A stretch of 64,000 nucleotides of DNA from Stenopsyche tienmushanensis (lineage: Eukaryota > Arthropoda > Insecta > Trichoptera > Stenopsychidae). The stretch spans positions 372,001 to 436,000 of the forward strand of contig WACJ01000115.1 in assembly GCA_008973525.1 (NCBI GenBank). The letters run 5' to 3'. The position numbers and the translations under genes are program-made. The notes below the pieces were generated by a model that made no database searches, was not told the DNA's origin, and saw only the letters and a list, made by a program, of their open reading frames with translations. Shown here piece after piece: positions 46,466 through 57,340 of the stretch (the first letter of the stretch is position 1; each line of letters opens with the position of its first letter).

Positions 46466-49400
46466 AGTGTCGTAAGGTCATATCGAAGACCCTTCGATAG
46501 TACTCCCATAGAGGTTAAGGTCTGTAAATCTTGCCAAATTCAGTTCGAAGACAACATTTTTTTTGGCATACTTTTGATACAATGCACTTTTACCTAAACT
46601 TTATTTGCCCATGTCGCATGTCAGAAAGTTCGTTAAAGTTTATAAATCCCAGAATTGTTTGAGGATTTTGTAGCAAGATAACCAACGTACCTTGGTAGAG
46701 ATATAGACCCAAATATTGGCATTCGAATTTGCTTTAGAAAGCGGAGAATTTTCGCTGATTTAAGCCACGAGATTTTATGAAATTTATAACATTTTTGACT
46801 TATGACAACTAACACGACAAGTAATGCTATGAAGCCCTTATTTTTTTCCAGTCATTGAAGCAGTGCCATCTGTCGGCGCCAGTTATTTAACTTTAACCGT
46901 CACCCGCATCAACTATCTGTTACGCGTGCATCTTAAAAACACATTTATTCTAAATATATTTTAAATCATTTTATTTTGACGATTCCTTAAAAGAAGTATA
47001 ATGAGCCAAGGCATTACATAGCGTACTTTTTTTTTAAATCCATATTACTATACAACCAATTGAAAAATTCTAAAACTTAACTTATTTGCTTGGATAAGGA
47101 TTTGAGTTACTGTATTGCACTCTTAGGTAGAATTTTGAAACGAGCTCATTTGTCTGAGAATCGTCGGCAAAACATAGCACTTTCTAAAACTTAGACGTTC
47201 CACAAGCAATTAGCAGACTTTCTTGTAGTGAGCCGTATTAATGACTTTTTAAAACTCATACTTAAAGAAAAAATGTGATGCCATTATTATATACAATCAT
47301 TAAAATCAACACTAATTTTAATAAAGATTGACGATGAGAATTTATTTCTGTCGGAAAATTAACCACTTGATACTTTAATGCTTTAATTCATAATGAAGAG
47401 CAAATAATGCGAGACGAAATTAGCATAACATTGCCATTTTCATATGAATTATAGCGAAACGGTTGCTACATAAACAGCTTACAAAGAATATTTGATAGAC
47501 GGCATATGGAGTTTCAAAGAAAATATTCAGTTTGAATATTTTTCATCAAAACTTGAATGAATTGATCAATTTGTTGATGTATTTAGAGAACTAAAAAGAA
47601 TCAATAATTTGAGTATAATGTTGAGATTTGAGATCAATTGAAACTCTTGAATTGTCTCAAAACAACACCATCACAATTTAATGATTGATCAACATACGAT
47701 TTCAGAAAAGATCCCTGTTATATTAGGCAATTTTTGGTCGTAAAAAAATATAAATATGAATGATTTAAATTAAGATTTGTATAACGGGGAGCTGTTCGGT
47801 CTATAATGATCCATCTTAAAAGCCAATCAATGTATAATTTACATATAACATATAAGATCTTCTGAACGTTATTTAATAGGGTCCTGTCAGCCCAGAGAAA
47901 GCATAAATTTCAAATATGTACATTTATACGTTCTTTGAGCTTACAAGACCGAATTTAGGATTTTTTAAGCGAACTGATTTACATAATCGATGGATTTGTT
48001 CAACTGATGTTTGATCCTTCGAAGAATCCTGAAACATAATATAAACATGGTACAAGAGTTTAATTCAATGCATTAGAAAATACGCATTCCATTGGTTATA
48101 TTTCCTTCTGAGATTATTTCAGTGTTCGTCTTCAGACATACATGATCAATATTATCAACAATAGTGTGATGGACATTGGAACGATATTACAAATTCACTT
48201 AAATCGGTCTATATATTTATGTCATGGAATTTGAAATCTAAATGCCAATTGTTATATGACGATCTAATTTTATGGCGACAATTAATACTGAAATCCATAT
48301 TTGCACTACACATGGTTATATAATATATAAAAATATATATAGAAAAGGTTTTTTATAGTTGGGTTAAGATTATCTATCCTATTACGGTTTTTTTGCATTT
48401 GAAAGGCAAAATTAAACTACTTGTAGATAAAAAAGCAGTTTTGTAGATTTTAATTTAATACTGTTATGTTTAGTAGGTTATTAGTAGAATACGATATCTC
48501 GACTGATTGCAAAAAAATATTCTGATTGATGCTGTTTGCTATTTTAAAGAAAAAAATGACGCTGGATAAAATTCGGGACTTAAACTGAAAAGTGTTACCG
48601 CATCCTTTTTATTAACCAGACCTTGCCCCAATGGATTTCCACCCCTTCAGGTCCATGGAGCTCACTTTGTACTTGGAACTATATTCATATTTTAGTTTTC
48701 AAAAATTGTTTAAAATTAAATTCAATTTGTACGTTTTAAAATTAAAAAAATATCAATTGGGTTCTCGATGCAATATTGATGGAACTAGCAATATTACTTT
48801 TCGGGCGCAATTATCGAAAATGTCATTTTTATTAGCATATATATATATTGCTTCCAACTTCATGCGAATGATATTAAATTAAAAACCTAATCAAAAAAAT
48901 AGTCCAGAAGAATGTGCTTTAATCTGAAATAGTGAATTTATTTCAAAGCAAACTTGTCACTTTTGGCATAGAAAATAACTGGATTTTTATCCTGACATCT
49001 TGCGTTGTTATATCAGAGACCATTCGCACGTACAAGTATACCTTGCGACGTCTAAACACGTTCGCGATATTGGGTGCACAGGCGAAATTTACCCCCTTTT
49101 CCACTCCTAAAGCTGGGTCGTTTATGGCATTTTGAATTTTAAAACTGCACGAATTCATATCGACGAAATTGAGCAAAATTTTTGATGCAGCATGAATAAG
49201 ACAAACGTACTAAGCAAAAATGTGCGTAGTATTATGGATATGTATGTAAATTTATATTATATTTATTATTTTAAGAGGATATTTAATATTTATCTGCATG
49301 CATTTTACTAATGCGGATCTCGCATGAGGTCGTCCAAGTACGAGTAACTTCTTTAGCACTAAGAGGTACATCCAAATTCGTAACGCCATTAATATAAGAC

Positions 49401-50414
49401 AATAAGAAAGTATACGAAAACCTTTTACGGACTTTGATTTATGACCCTATTTCTCATCGACCAATTCTTACAAGCCCCAAACTTTTTAAGCGCGTCTCCC
49501 CAACATAATAACGACTCTTAAACTTTCTTATACATTTTTAGTTTTTCCAATTTATTCCATGTATATTTTTTGCGTGTATTATAAGAACGAATATAGAAAA
49601 GCATTATTTTGAAGGACATTAATCATGTATCTTGAAATCCATATAGAATATCACAAGACAAGACTAACATGAAAATACTTTCGGCCTTGTCTTTTGTTGT
49701 GTCGATCCTATTTTACTAAATTTGACATAAATGGTACATTAATCAAGAGATGCTCATTCAACTAGGGATCGGATTCTCATTATAAATGATCTGGTTGGAA
49801 TTTAAATTTAAGGCCAAAATTCACAACGCATATAAATTTTAGAGGTCAGAAATATCAATATTTCCGATCAATCATCTCGATCGAAATCATAAATGAAAAG
49901 TATGGAGATTTACAAAATCGAGCCGTCATCTATGAATCACTTATTTTCTATAATAATTATAATAGTATTCAAAAATAGTTACAATTTCGCCCCACATATA
50001 TCTTTTTCTACCTAAATATTCTTATATTAAATTAAGCTACATGTAGAAGGCAATGAGTATCTCCTTTATATTTTCCCCCCTTAGAAAACTACCCTAATGG
50101 ATATGGCATATTATGAAGAGAATTTGATACATGAAAAATCCTAAAAGCTTATTGATGATATATTGTGGTAGAGGTTAAAAATATAGGATAATACTCGTAT
50201 AAAGTAATATTAGTAACGGTTAATTGTTATGTTTTTTTACACAAAACTCGATAAAATGTGTTCTATAATAGATATGTTATTAAGATAATGTTGCCCTTTT
50301 AACGTGTTTAGAAATTATTGTTTTAATGGAATATGAAATATTTTTCTAATAAACTTGTGAAGATGCGTTCCACGTTCGGCATCTCAAATACCAGACATCC
50401 ACTAGAAAAATATT
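46466..50414. other. AT-rich DNA without a supported feature
   Basis: Open frames at 48631-48882, 48932-49135 and 48943-49176 (minus) have no motif. Short TGCCATCTG motifs (46866) were noted but are too short to call. No ends, inverted repeats or RNA genes were recognised in these 3.9 kb. Confidence 0.45.
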
Positions 50415-51144
50415 AATTATTTTAATTATAAGGGTGTGAGGACTGGCGTTATCGTGATGAAAAAATCACGCCCCGTCTGTTCGCTAATTGTGGCCGTTTT
50501 CTGGTAATTGCATCGTTTAGATTGTCTAGTTGGAAAAAATATTTTGTTGAATTGATCGCTTCACCTTGCTGAAGTAGCTCATAATAAACTACCCCTTTTC
50601 AAGTCCCACCAAATGCATAGCAAAAGTTTTTTGAATGTAGGCTAGGTTTAGCTACAGTTAAAGCTTCTGTACCTTTGGTCCAAGATCGTTTACATTGGAT
50701 ATTCTCATAGAATATCCAACTTTCATCTCCAGTGACAAGTCTCTTCAAAAAAGGTTGGCTATTATGTCGTTGGAGAAGAAGATCGCATGTTGAAATACAC
50801 TGAAGTTTATTTGAGTGAGCCAGTTCATGAAGAAGCCACACATCTGAACGATTGATGTAGCCCAATTTTGTCAGATAATTATGGATTACGGATGATCGTG
50901 GAATTTCTAATTTATTAGCTATTTCGCGAACAGTATATCGCGGGTTTTCTTCAACCATGGCTCCGATTAGATCTGTGTTCATTTGCGAAAGAAACTTATG
51001 GGACAACCTAATACAAACAATCATTGCTATATGATAATTTTTGTTGCGATTTTCGATATGACTCAAAATCGCTCTTTTTTTCAGATAAAATGGTATATCC
51101 AGCATCAATGTCATCATTGTTCTGTGTAAAATTTCTCTCTCCAA
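50415..51144 (-). pseudogene. mariner transposase, longest surviving frame, 3'-truncated
   Basis: A 181-codon minus-strand frame (51144 to 50599) holds the best-preserved mariner protein in the window. Residues 53-110 give SQMNTDLIGAMVEENPRYTV, then REIANKLEIPRSSVIHNYLT and KLGYINRSDVWLLHELAH, the second helix-turn-helix and the WVPHEL-type linker. Residues 117-160 give ISTCDLLLQRHNSQPFLKRL and VTGDESWIFYENIQ, with the first catalytic aspartate at residue 140. It stops after CYAFGGT. The next codons continue the family in the same and then a shifted frame: KGVVYYELLQQGEAINSTKY, then after a T-run frameshift HHDNASPHT, the second catalytic aspartate (near 50455). Homology ends at about 50430, so the third acidic residue is lost. 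The first 52 residues do not fit the normal N-terminus. Irritans/cecropia-like affinity is inferred. Confidence 0.9.
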
Positions 51145-52594
51145 TAATATAATTAAAAATTAGTAAAGACGTCACTAAAGTCCCTAACTAAAAAAAAAAT
51201 CACAAAATGGCGACTGTTTAAAAAAAATCCATGCTCCTCAACAGCTTCATTAATCAATTCAAAATTTAAAATATTATGGCAATCGTGTTGAAAAAAATTG
51301 TTTTCAAAATTCCAACTCCGTAAGTAGTTGGAATTTTGGAAATTCCTTTGGAAAATGTATTTATAAAAGTCGTAAAATTGGAAAAAATGAAATCAATTTT
51401 TTCAAAAATCTAAGCCAGATTAAAGGTCGTGGTCGTAATTCAGGGATAGCAGATGCAATATGATTCACACAATCCCAAATATTTTTTTTTTCTAAATTGC
51501 GGTTAGTATTGATGATTTATTTCCTATTTTATCCAAAAATTCTTGATACGTACTCTTTATGAAATTTAAAAAAAAATTGCTTTAAAAAAACCGCATTACT
51601 TCGAAATCGCACAAAAAGAGGTTTGAATGTAGTTCGAAACATCGAATATTTGATTGTAATTGCATTTAGCAAATTATGATGACCACAGTGTGATAAGTCA
51701 ACAAATAAAACTTTGTTTGAATGAACTCGTCAAAATGAACCAACTCTAAGGAAACTTTTGCAGATGAACAGATCCTTTGTTGCCGGCACGTTGGTGACGA
51801 CGGTCGGTAGACATGTTAATATATTCAATGAATGAACACAGCAAGATACGAATTAATACGGTCAGTAATCTTATTTCGTTATTGGCCAAGAAAATTACAT
51901 CATTTAACTCTCAGCTCCCAATATTCAAATGCGACTTGTCATCCAAAACTACACCCAAGTTTTCCCAGCCGCAACCGCACGATGAAAAATTTTCCCCAAT
52001 TCTGCGCCATCTGCACCCATTAGGGCCCCACGCACTACGCACCCTAGCTATAGCTATTCTACTTTCTTGCGATTTTTCCTTATTTCGAGTTGACCCAAAT
52101 TTATCATTTGCCCCGTTCAATCCTCTCGTTCCCGTTTCACGTTGAAGGGCGCAAAAAAATGATTCATCCGTTGAAAACTTTTATTGCTGCCAGCCATTTT
52201 GGTGCGGCCCCACGGATCACTTATCATAACCTTATTATTGAACAAAGAGTGAAGCTAACAAACAAAACAAGTTAAAGGACCCCAAAAGGTGAACTTTTTT
52301 CTTTATCGCATTGAGAAAGGTTCACGTCGTCTTATAATGCAATGCATCGACGTTAAGTTTATCACTTTAAATAAACCCAAAAAACAAAATAGATTACGTT
52401 TGAAGTTGGGATTGACTTACAATCTTACAATTCATTGACCAATGAACATTTATCAAAATATACTATTTTAATCCAACACAAAACTTTTTATGATGTAAGA
52501 ATGATTAGATTTGTAATACACACTTATCTATTTGTACGCAAATTAAAAACCAAAGAAAAAGATATTTTCTAAATTAGAGTGCAATGCATACTAT
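51145..52594. other. AT-rich DNA with a GC-richer patch, no supported gene
   Basis: A patch at about 51910-52140 is less AT-rich and stays open in several frames on both strands (51813-52145 plus, 51911-52120 minus), but no domain was recognised. A GWENLGVVLDDKSHLNIGS stretch on the minus strand faintly recalls a non-LTR reverse transcriptase motif (NLGVVLD), too little to call. Confidence 0.35.
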
Positions 52595-52700
52595 CAGGGC
52601 CGTAACAAGGGGGTGGCAAAGCAGGCGCCCGCTATGGGTGCAACTGGGCTTGGAGCGCAAAACGCAAAATACCGACCCAGTCGACAGTTGCACATGATTT
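52595..52700 (+). mobile_element. hAT-like transposon terminus
   Basis: CAGGGCCGTAACAAGGGGGT followed by GGCAAAGCAGGCGCCCGCTA resembles CAGGGGCGTA...GGGGG-type hAT termini, with GC-rich subterminal sequence inside AT-rich flanks. No opposite end was located. The right limit is set where GC content falls back. Confidence 0.4.
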
Positions 52701-52979
52701 TTATTTTACTTGACCATTCTACTTTACATAAATTAACACTCATTGACTCTGTCTGTTTTTATGATGTAGTTGTTTAATCCCCCCTTTTCTTCATTATCGC
52801 TTAAACATTGAGCCGACTAAGTCACCATAGGCTTGCAATAAAATAATATAACACTATTTTTGACCGATTGTAAAATTTAAGCAATCCACCCAATCAACCT
52901 TCTTCAACCTCGTTCTGTAATAAGAGTTCGTAATCGTTCTGTAGGCGTCCGATTTCAAAGCGCTCATTCCTCATGTCAG

Positions 52980-52998
52980 CGGTCCGAAAAGCGGACCG
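52980..52998. repeat. short perfect hairpin
   Basis: CGGTCCG, a 5-base AAAAG loop, then CGGACCG. It lies in a somewhat GC-richer stretch (about 52890-53170) that carries no recognised coding frame. Could be chance or part of a decayed repeat. Confidence 0.5.
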
Positions 52999-53264
52999 GT
53001 TGGACAAAGACCTTGTGGATACTCCTTTCTCTTTTATGGCTTTTTGTGACATTATCGAAGATAAATGTATACGTGGACCCTTTTAAGACCAGTTCGATTA
53101 CGCAAGCCCCCTCAGAGGCTAACCTACAAAGGAAGCTCCCACAAAATGAAGTCGCGAACTAGTCTAGACATCTATTATTGGATATTATTTGGTTTTTTTG
53201 TTAAGTAATTTAGAAAGTTCATTTTCATATTAAATTCAAGTTTCAATTTAACAAGTTCAATTTA

Positions 53265-53311
53265 ATATTCGTTAATCGAATAATTTATTTTACAAATATT
53301 TGGGACACCTA
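53265..53311. mobile_element. right end of the 40.96-kb hAT family
   Basis: ATCGAATAATTTATTTTACA then AATATTTGGGACACCTA aligns with the right end of the 40959-41476 element (TTCGAATAATTGATTTTACG then AATATTTGGGACCCCTA). The match stops exactly at the terminal CCTA, as expected of a true element edge. The following GTTGTGACAACCCTAA is different sequence. The left end was not found. Confidence 0.65.
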
Positions 53312-54007
53312 GTTGTGACAACCCTAAGCAAGAAATGCTCAAAAACCCGTATATGATCCCGCAGGATAGCAAATGGTATGCATGCATAAACTAAGACACA
53401 CAAGTCGTTTTTAAACAATAAAATATAGAAGCCAAACAACTTCATACGTAATTTATATTTTATCTAAAATCGCTGGCGGTTAAGCATTAAGAAAATTTGA
53501 GAATCTTCATTTTTTAGTCAAGTGAATTGCTGTTTAGGTAAAAAAAAAATTTAAGGTTCCAGGCAAAATAAATATTTATGAATATATTTAATTTAATTTC
53601 AATTGATTGTTTTAGATTTATAAAATTGTTTTTAAATTAATTTGCTATTAAATTATTTTCAATATTTTATACTGCCATCTGCACGTTGAAATGAAAAGCT
53701 ATTCGACAGCTGAAGTTATGAATTTCAACGGTAGAGGCCAGTAGTATGCTATATTATAAATTATATGCACTAATATTTTTACTTATTTTATTTAGTCCTA
53801 CATTATACATATTTTATATTGTATTTATATGTATTTTTGAAAAAAATTGAATATGACCTTATTTTTGAAAAAAAAAAAAATTGCTAAAGATCCTCTTTTT
53901 GGATTGTCTTTTGGATTCTGGGGTATACTGACACACCCTCGTCTCATTCCCCGCCACGATAGAGTTCAGAACTTTATTTCATAAAACATGGGGATGAATG
54001 TCAACTA
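53312..54007. other. AT-rich DNA with a possible mariner right terminus
   Basis: At about 53916-53945 TTCTGGGGTATACTGACACA then CCCTCGTC resembles mariner right ends (ACCCTCGTA) at 22398 and 41381, but no transposase text lies upstream. A poly-A run is at 53866-53880. Confidence 0.3.
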
Positions 54008-54247
54008 ATGCATTACAAGCACGTTTTATTACTCTTATTAGCTCTCAATCTTCTTCTTTGTCATTTAATATCTCTTTGTGTTGATTGTGAAGAGAAAAAA
54101 CCTTTTCAATTATTTTACATAAAAATATCGATCATTCAAATCTGTTCAGAAGTTATGTTATCCTTTTATAGATTGAATGTTCGAAATATATTTATGCTTA
54201 GGTGTAGGAGGCCAATTGATGCAATTTTTCGTTTCATGTCGTTCTAG
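54008..54247 (+). CDS. unassigned ORF with a signal-peptide-like start
   Basis: The frame starts at an ATG at 54008 with MHYKHVLLLLLALNLLLCHL, a strongly hydrophobic segment after one basic residue, then ISLCVDCEEKKPFQLF, as in a cleavable signal peptide followed by a short mature chain. The rest (to LRCRRPIDAIFRFMSF) has no known motif. AT-rich DNA often encodes leucine-rich runs, so this may be chance. No splice or promoter evidence was seen. Confidence 0.15.
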   Translation: MHYKHVLLLLLALNLLLCHLISLCVDCEEKKPFQLFYIKISIIQICSEVMLSFYRLNVRNIFMLRCRRPIDAIFRFMSF

Positions 54248-54772
54248 TTCAACTCCGTACTTTAGTGTTTTTGGCATTGGAAACGTGAAAAATTATCTTT
54301 GAAAAGTGATGTTTTATGATTGCAACGATTTCTTTGGGAAAGTTTGATTTTTTTTATTTAAAAAAAATCACTTAAAACACAATAAAATTACCCCGAACAC
54401 ATTTGTGTTGTAACACGATGAAGCCAAAATGCAAATTTAAAATTTCATAAAATCATTATATCCTGTAGAAATTTTCATTCGTTTCAATTTTACCAAAGCA
54501 CAAAAAAATCGATTCATCTTTACTATGACAAATAAAATACGATTTAAATAAGAAAAGAGCTTAATTCGAAGCTTTTGGGCAAAATATTTTTCCGCATAAT
54601 GCCATATATTTATTCAAATAAATGCAAAAATTAACCCAGTAACTTTACACTATTATCAAATAATTAATTCCAATTCATAATCAGTATACACATTAAAAAA
54701 CATTATTCACTATGTTATTTAAATATTATACATTTAGAGCGTATTAAAAATATAAGCCCATTGACTTATATT

Positions 54773-55370
54773 AGGGGGACCCGAAAATATTCGGACATTT
54801 TGAGACCTTAAATTTGACGAAAACATCTTTGTAAGTATTTTTTTGTAGAATTATTGTTAAACCTTATATCCATCTTGTTTACCGAACCTCGCTCCAATGG
54901 AGTTTTACTTTCTCAGAGCCAGCCTGAGATAAAAACGATTTAAAAATACAGCTGAAGTGGAAATTGATTTAAAATTGTCATCAATGGACTGCTAAAATGA
55001 TGAGAAGATGTTTTGAATAAAGATAAGAATTATATTTTATATTGTTGCGTATAAAATTTATGTTTTTATGGTAGAGATGTAATGAGTCGATAACATGTCA
55101 AGGAATGGGAGACGATCAGTAATTTCTGACGACTTTGGGAAAAAATTGAAGAACAAGTGCAAAATGACCGCAGTGTCATTGATGTCATTGATGACATTAA
55201 CGAAGAATTTCCTGACATTTATCTAAGTCTCATTGGTGATATTGTGTTGGAAAAACTTGGATACAAGAAGTTGTTTGCGAGATTGGCACCCAGAATATTC
55301 ACACCGAAGCACCATAAAAATCGCGGGAGTATTTCACCATTTATTCATGAAACACACTGAGCATTTGATA
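54773..55370 (+). pseudogene. mariner 5' part: left end and DNA-binding region
   Basis: A candidate left terminal repeat TTAGGGGGACCCGAAAATAT then TCGGAC lies at 54773-54798. The frame 55157-55360 encodes NDRSVIDVIDDINEEFPDIY and then LSLIGDIVLEKLGYKKLFAR and LAPRIFTPKHHKNR, matching the second helix-turn-helix and the KLCARWVPK...HK linker of mariner. Upstream, VISDDFG-K-EEQVQ fits the segment just before it. The text becomes unrecognisable after about 55370, so the catalytic domain is missing. The mariner C-terminus at 56.3 kb could be a separate insertion. Confidence 0.7.
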
Positions 55371-56330
55371 ATGAATCATCCAGTAATTTGGAATCCGATT
55401 TAGTTTCAAATATTTTTTTCATAAAATTTCACCACTTTAATCTACCCGCGGTAATTTATTGCTTTATTCGAAGCATTATATATTTATGAAACCAAATTTC
55501 GAACTAGGCTATGAAGCCATTTATTAAATCACTCTAATTAGCAATCGTTCTGGAACGCTTAACTGGTATTAAATGGCAATATTTCAAATGGATAGCTTTA
55601 ATCGTAAAACATGAACCGTCGATTAAACAGCATACTCACACATGAACGATTAGCGACTTATTAGAGCAGTATACTCGTTTAAATTCACTCTACTGCATAT
55701 TTCATAAAAGCTAAAAATATGACATATTGTGTTAAACTCATCTAACGCATGTGTGCAAATTTAGGTAATAGAAAAGATTAATAAAATAAATTTCGTATTC
55801 AAATATATGCATTTAAAGTAGATGGTTCTTTAATCACTAATCAGGAAAAACATGCTTTAAAAAAGCTCGAAGTATGGAAAGTTCGCGCTAAGTGCACTTT
55901 TAATCTAAATTACTCCAAAATATTAAATCAAAGACGTAAAAGTGCATGTAAATGAGGTCTACATTCATAATTCTTAAATACATTTCTGAGAGCAATTAAA
56001 TTCTATTTTATTGAAAAAATATAAGAATTTGCATAATGCAAAATAAATCTATACAGCCTATTGACGATTCAATCGGATTTTGTATCATTGGTGTTAGACT
56101 ATTTTTAATGCAAATTTCAATTGTGATACATTTATAAGGATAAGTGAAATAGCCTACATTAATTAGTTCGTGGAATGAAGTGAGAGAAAAGAAGAACCAT
56201 CATTAATGAAACATAATATAAGGCGTTTTTATAGGAAGTTTATAGGAAAAATTAAACCATCAATAGAGAATATTATATGATATTATAGGTGGGTTTGAGG
56301 GAAGAAATTGCGAAAAAGAGAATCAAAATG
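55371..56330. other. AT-rich DNA without a recognisable feature
   Basis: Nothing was recognised between the two mariner fragments. The spacing is too long to represent the missing catalytic domain of a single copy without an insertion. Confidence 0.45.
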
Positions 56331-56375
56331 AAGAAAAAAAAATACTCCTTCACCAAGCAATAGTGGATTGCAACA

Positions 56376-56680
56376 ATGGCAAAATTGCTTGAATTGGACT
56401 TTAAATTGCTTCCTCATCCACCATATTATCTGAATCTGGCTCCCAGTGATTATTACTTGTTTGTAGACCCGAAAATAATGCTCCAAGTAAAGAGATTTGG
56501 CTCCAATAAAGAAGGGATTGCCAAAACTGAAGCCTTTATTGACGCCAAAGATAAATCGTCCTTCAAAAAGGCATCCAAATGATTAAAAAAAAGCGTTGGA
56601 ATAAATGTATCACTTTTGAAGAAGACTATCTTGATGAATAATGTTGCTTACATTAATATTCAAGTCAGATCTAAGGCAAA
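56376..56680 (+). pseudogene. mariner C-terminal fragment
   Basis: MAKLLELDFKLLPHPPYYLN then LAPSDYYLFVDPKIMLQVKR and FGSNKEGIAKTEAFIDAKDK gives the LPHPPYSPDLAPSDYFLF block with the third catalytic aspartate, followed by the KRFGSNEE...AETEAYFEAKDKS block typical of mariner C-termini. After a stop at 56580, KKSVGINVSLLKK in the same frame plus a shifted KRWNKCITFEEDYLDE-like text completes the end (about 56592-56640). Everything upstream of the LLE helix is missing. The 56283-56486 minus frame is a shadow. Confidence 0.85.
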
Positions 56681-56924
56681 TCATTGTAGTCATATCATAT
56701 TTTTATCAACCAAAGCGTATAAATATTAAAAATTCATAAATAAAGAGAATGGAATAAGTATTTCAATGTTGCGGCTCTTTACATAGACTTTTGTGGTTAT
56801 TCGAATAAAAGCTCCAATTTTACCTCATCTCAAGCAGCCTTATAACTTTAGTGTTTTTTCAGAGTTTATGAAATAAAATTTGAATAAAACATCACGAAAT
56901 CCCCCCCTCCCCCAAAGTCCTATA

Positions 56925-57340
56925 AATAATCAGGCATCCTATGTTTGAAAAACAGAACTGGAAAACCCTTAAATTTTAATGACGACATATTTGAAAGCCA
57001 TAGTGGAAACATATCCTCGATTAAGTATAGAAAAAATATTGTAAATGATGCATTTATTGTGATCGACAACTCAGGAGCATTTGAAATATATCGAGAGGAC
57101 GAATCGAATGAGATGTGTATTATCAGCATTTAAAAAGGGTGAAAAAAAATTGAGAGTCAAACGTCGAAAAATTTTGTGATTGTGTAACACGACAATGTAC
57201 GACCTATTAAAACGGAGAAGACTAGTAAAAATTAGAAAATTTAAATGAGAAGATCTTCCACAGCCTCCATATTAGGCAGATTTGGTTCCAACAGATCATC
57301 ATCGCTTTCGAAATGCAACTGATGTCGAAAATTGAAAAAC
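56925..57340 (+). pseudogene. mariner relic, copy B with central deletion
   Basis: NRTGKPLNFNDDIFESHSGN (about 56953) and NDAFIVIDNSGAFEIYREDE match copy A (12535-13245) closely in DNA and protein. Then at about 57120 the sequence jumps to AAAAAAATTGAGAGTCAAACG and GTAACACGACAATGTACGAC, which in copy A lies about 270 bp further on. Thus the segment around the first catalytic aspartate is deleted. The third-motif region persists as a degenerate PPY...LVPTDHHRF-like text near 57260-57315. Homology to copy A ends near 57340. Confidence 0.85.

Noticed and set aside
46860..46882. GTGCCATCTGTCGGCG, resembling an insulator-type (CTCF-like) site
   Set aside because: A single short motif in 64 kb is not distinguishable from chance without a scored matrix or binding data.
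51911..52023. Minus-strand NLGVVLD stretch recalling a non-LTR reverse transcriptase
   Set aside because: Only one short motif; neither the catalytic YADD region nor any flanking conserved block was seen.
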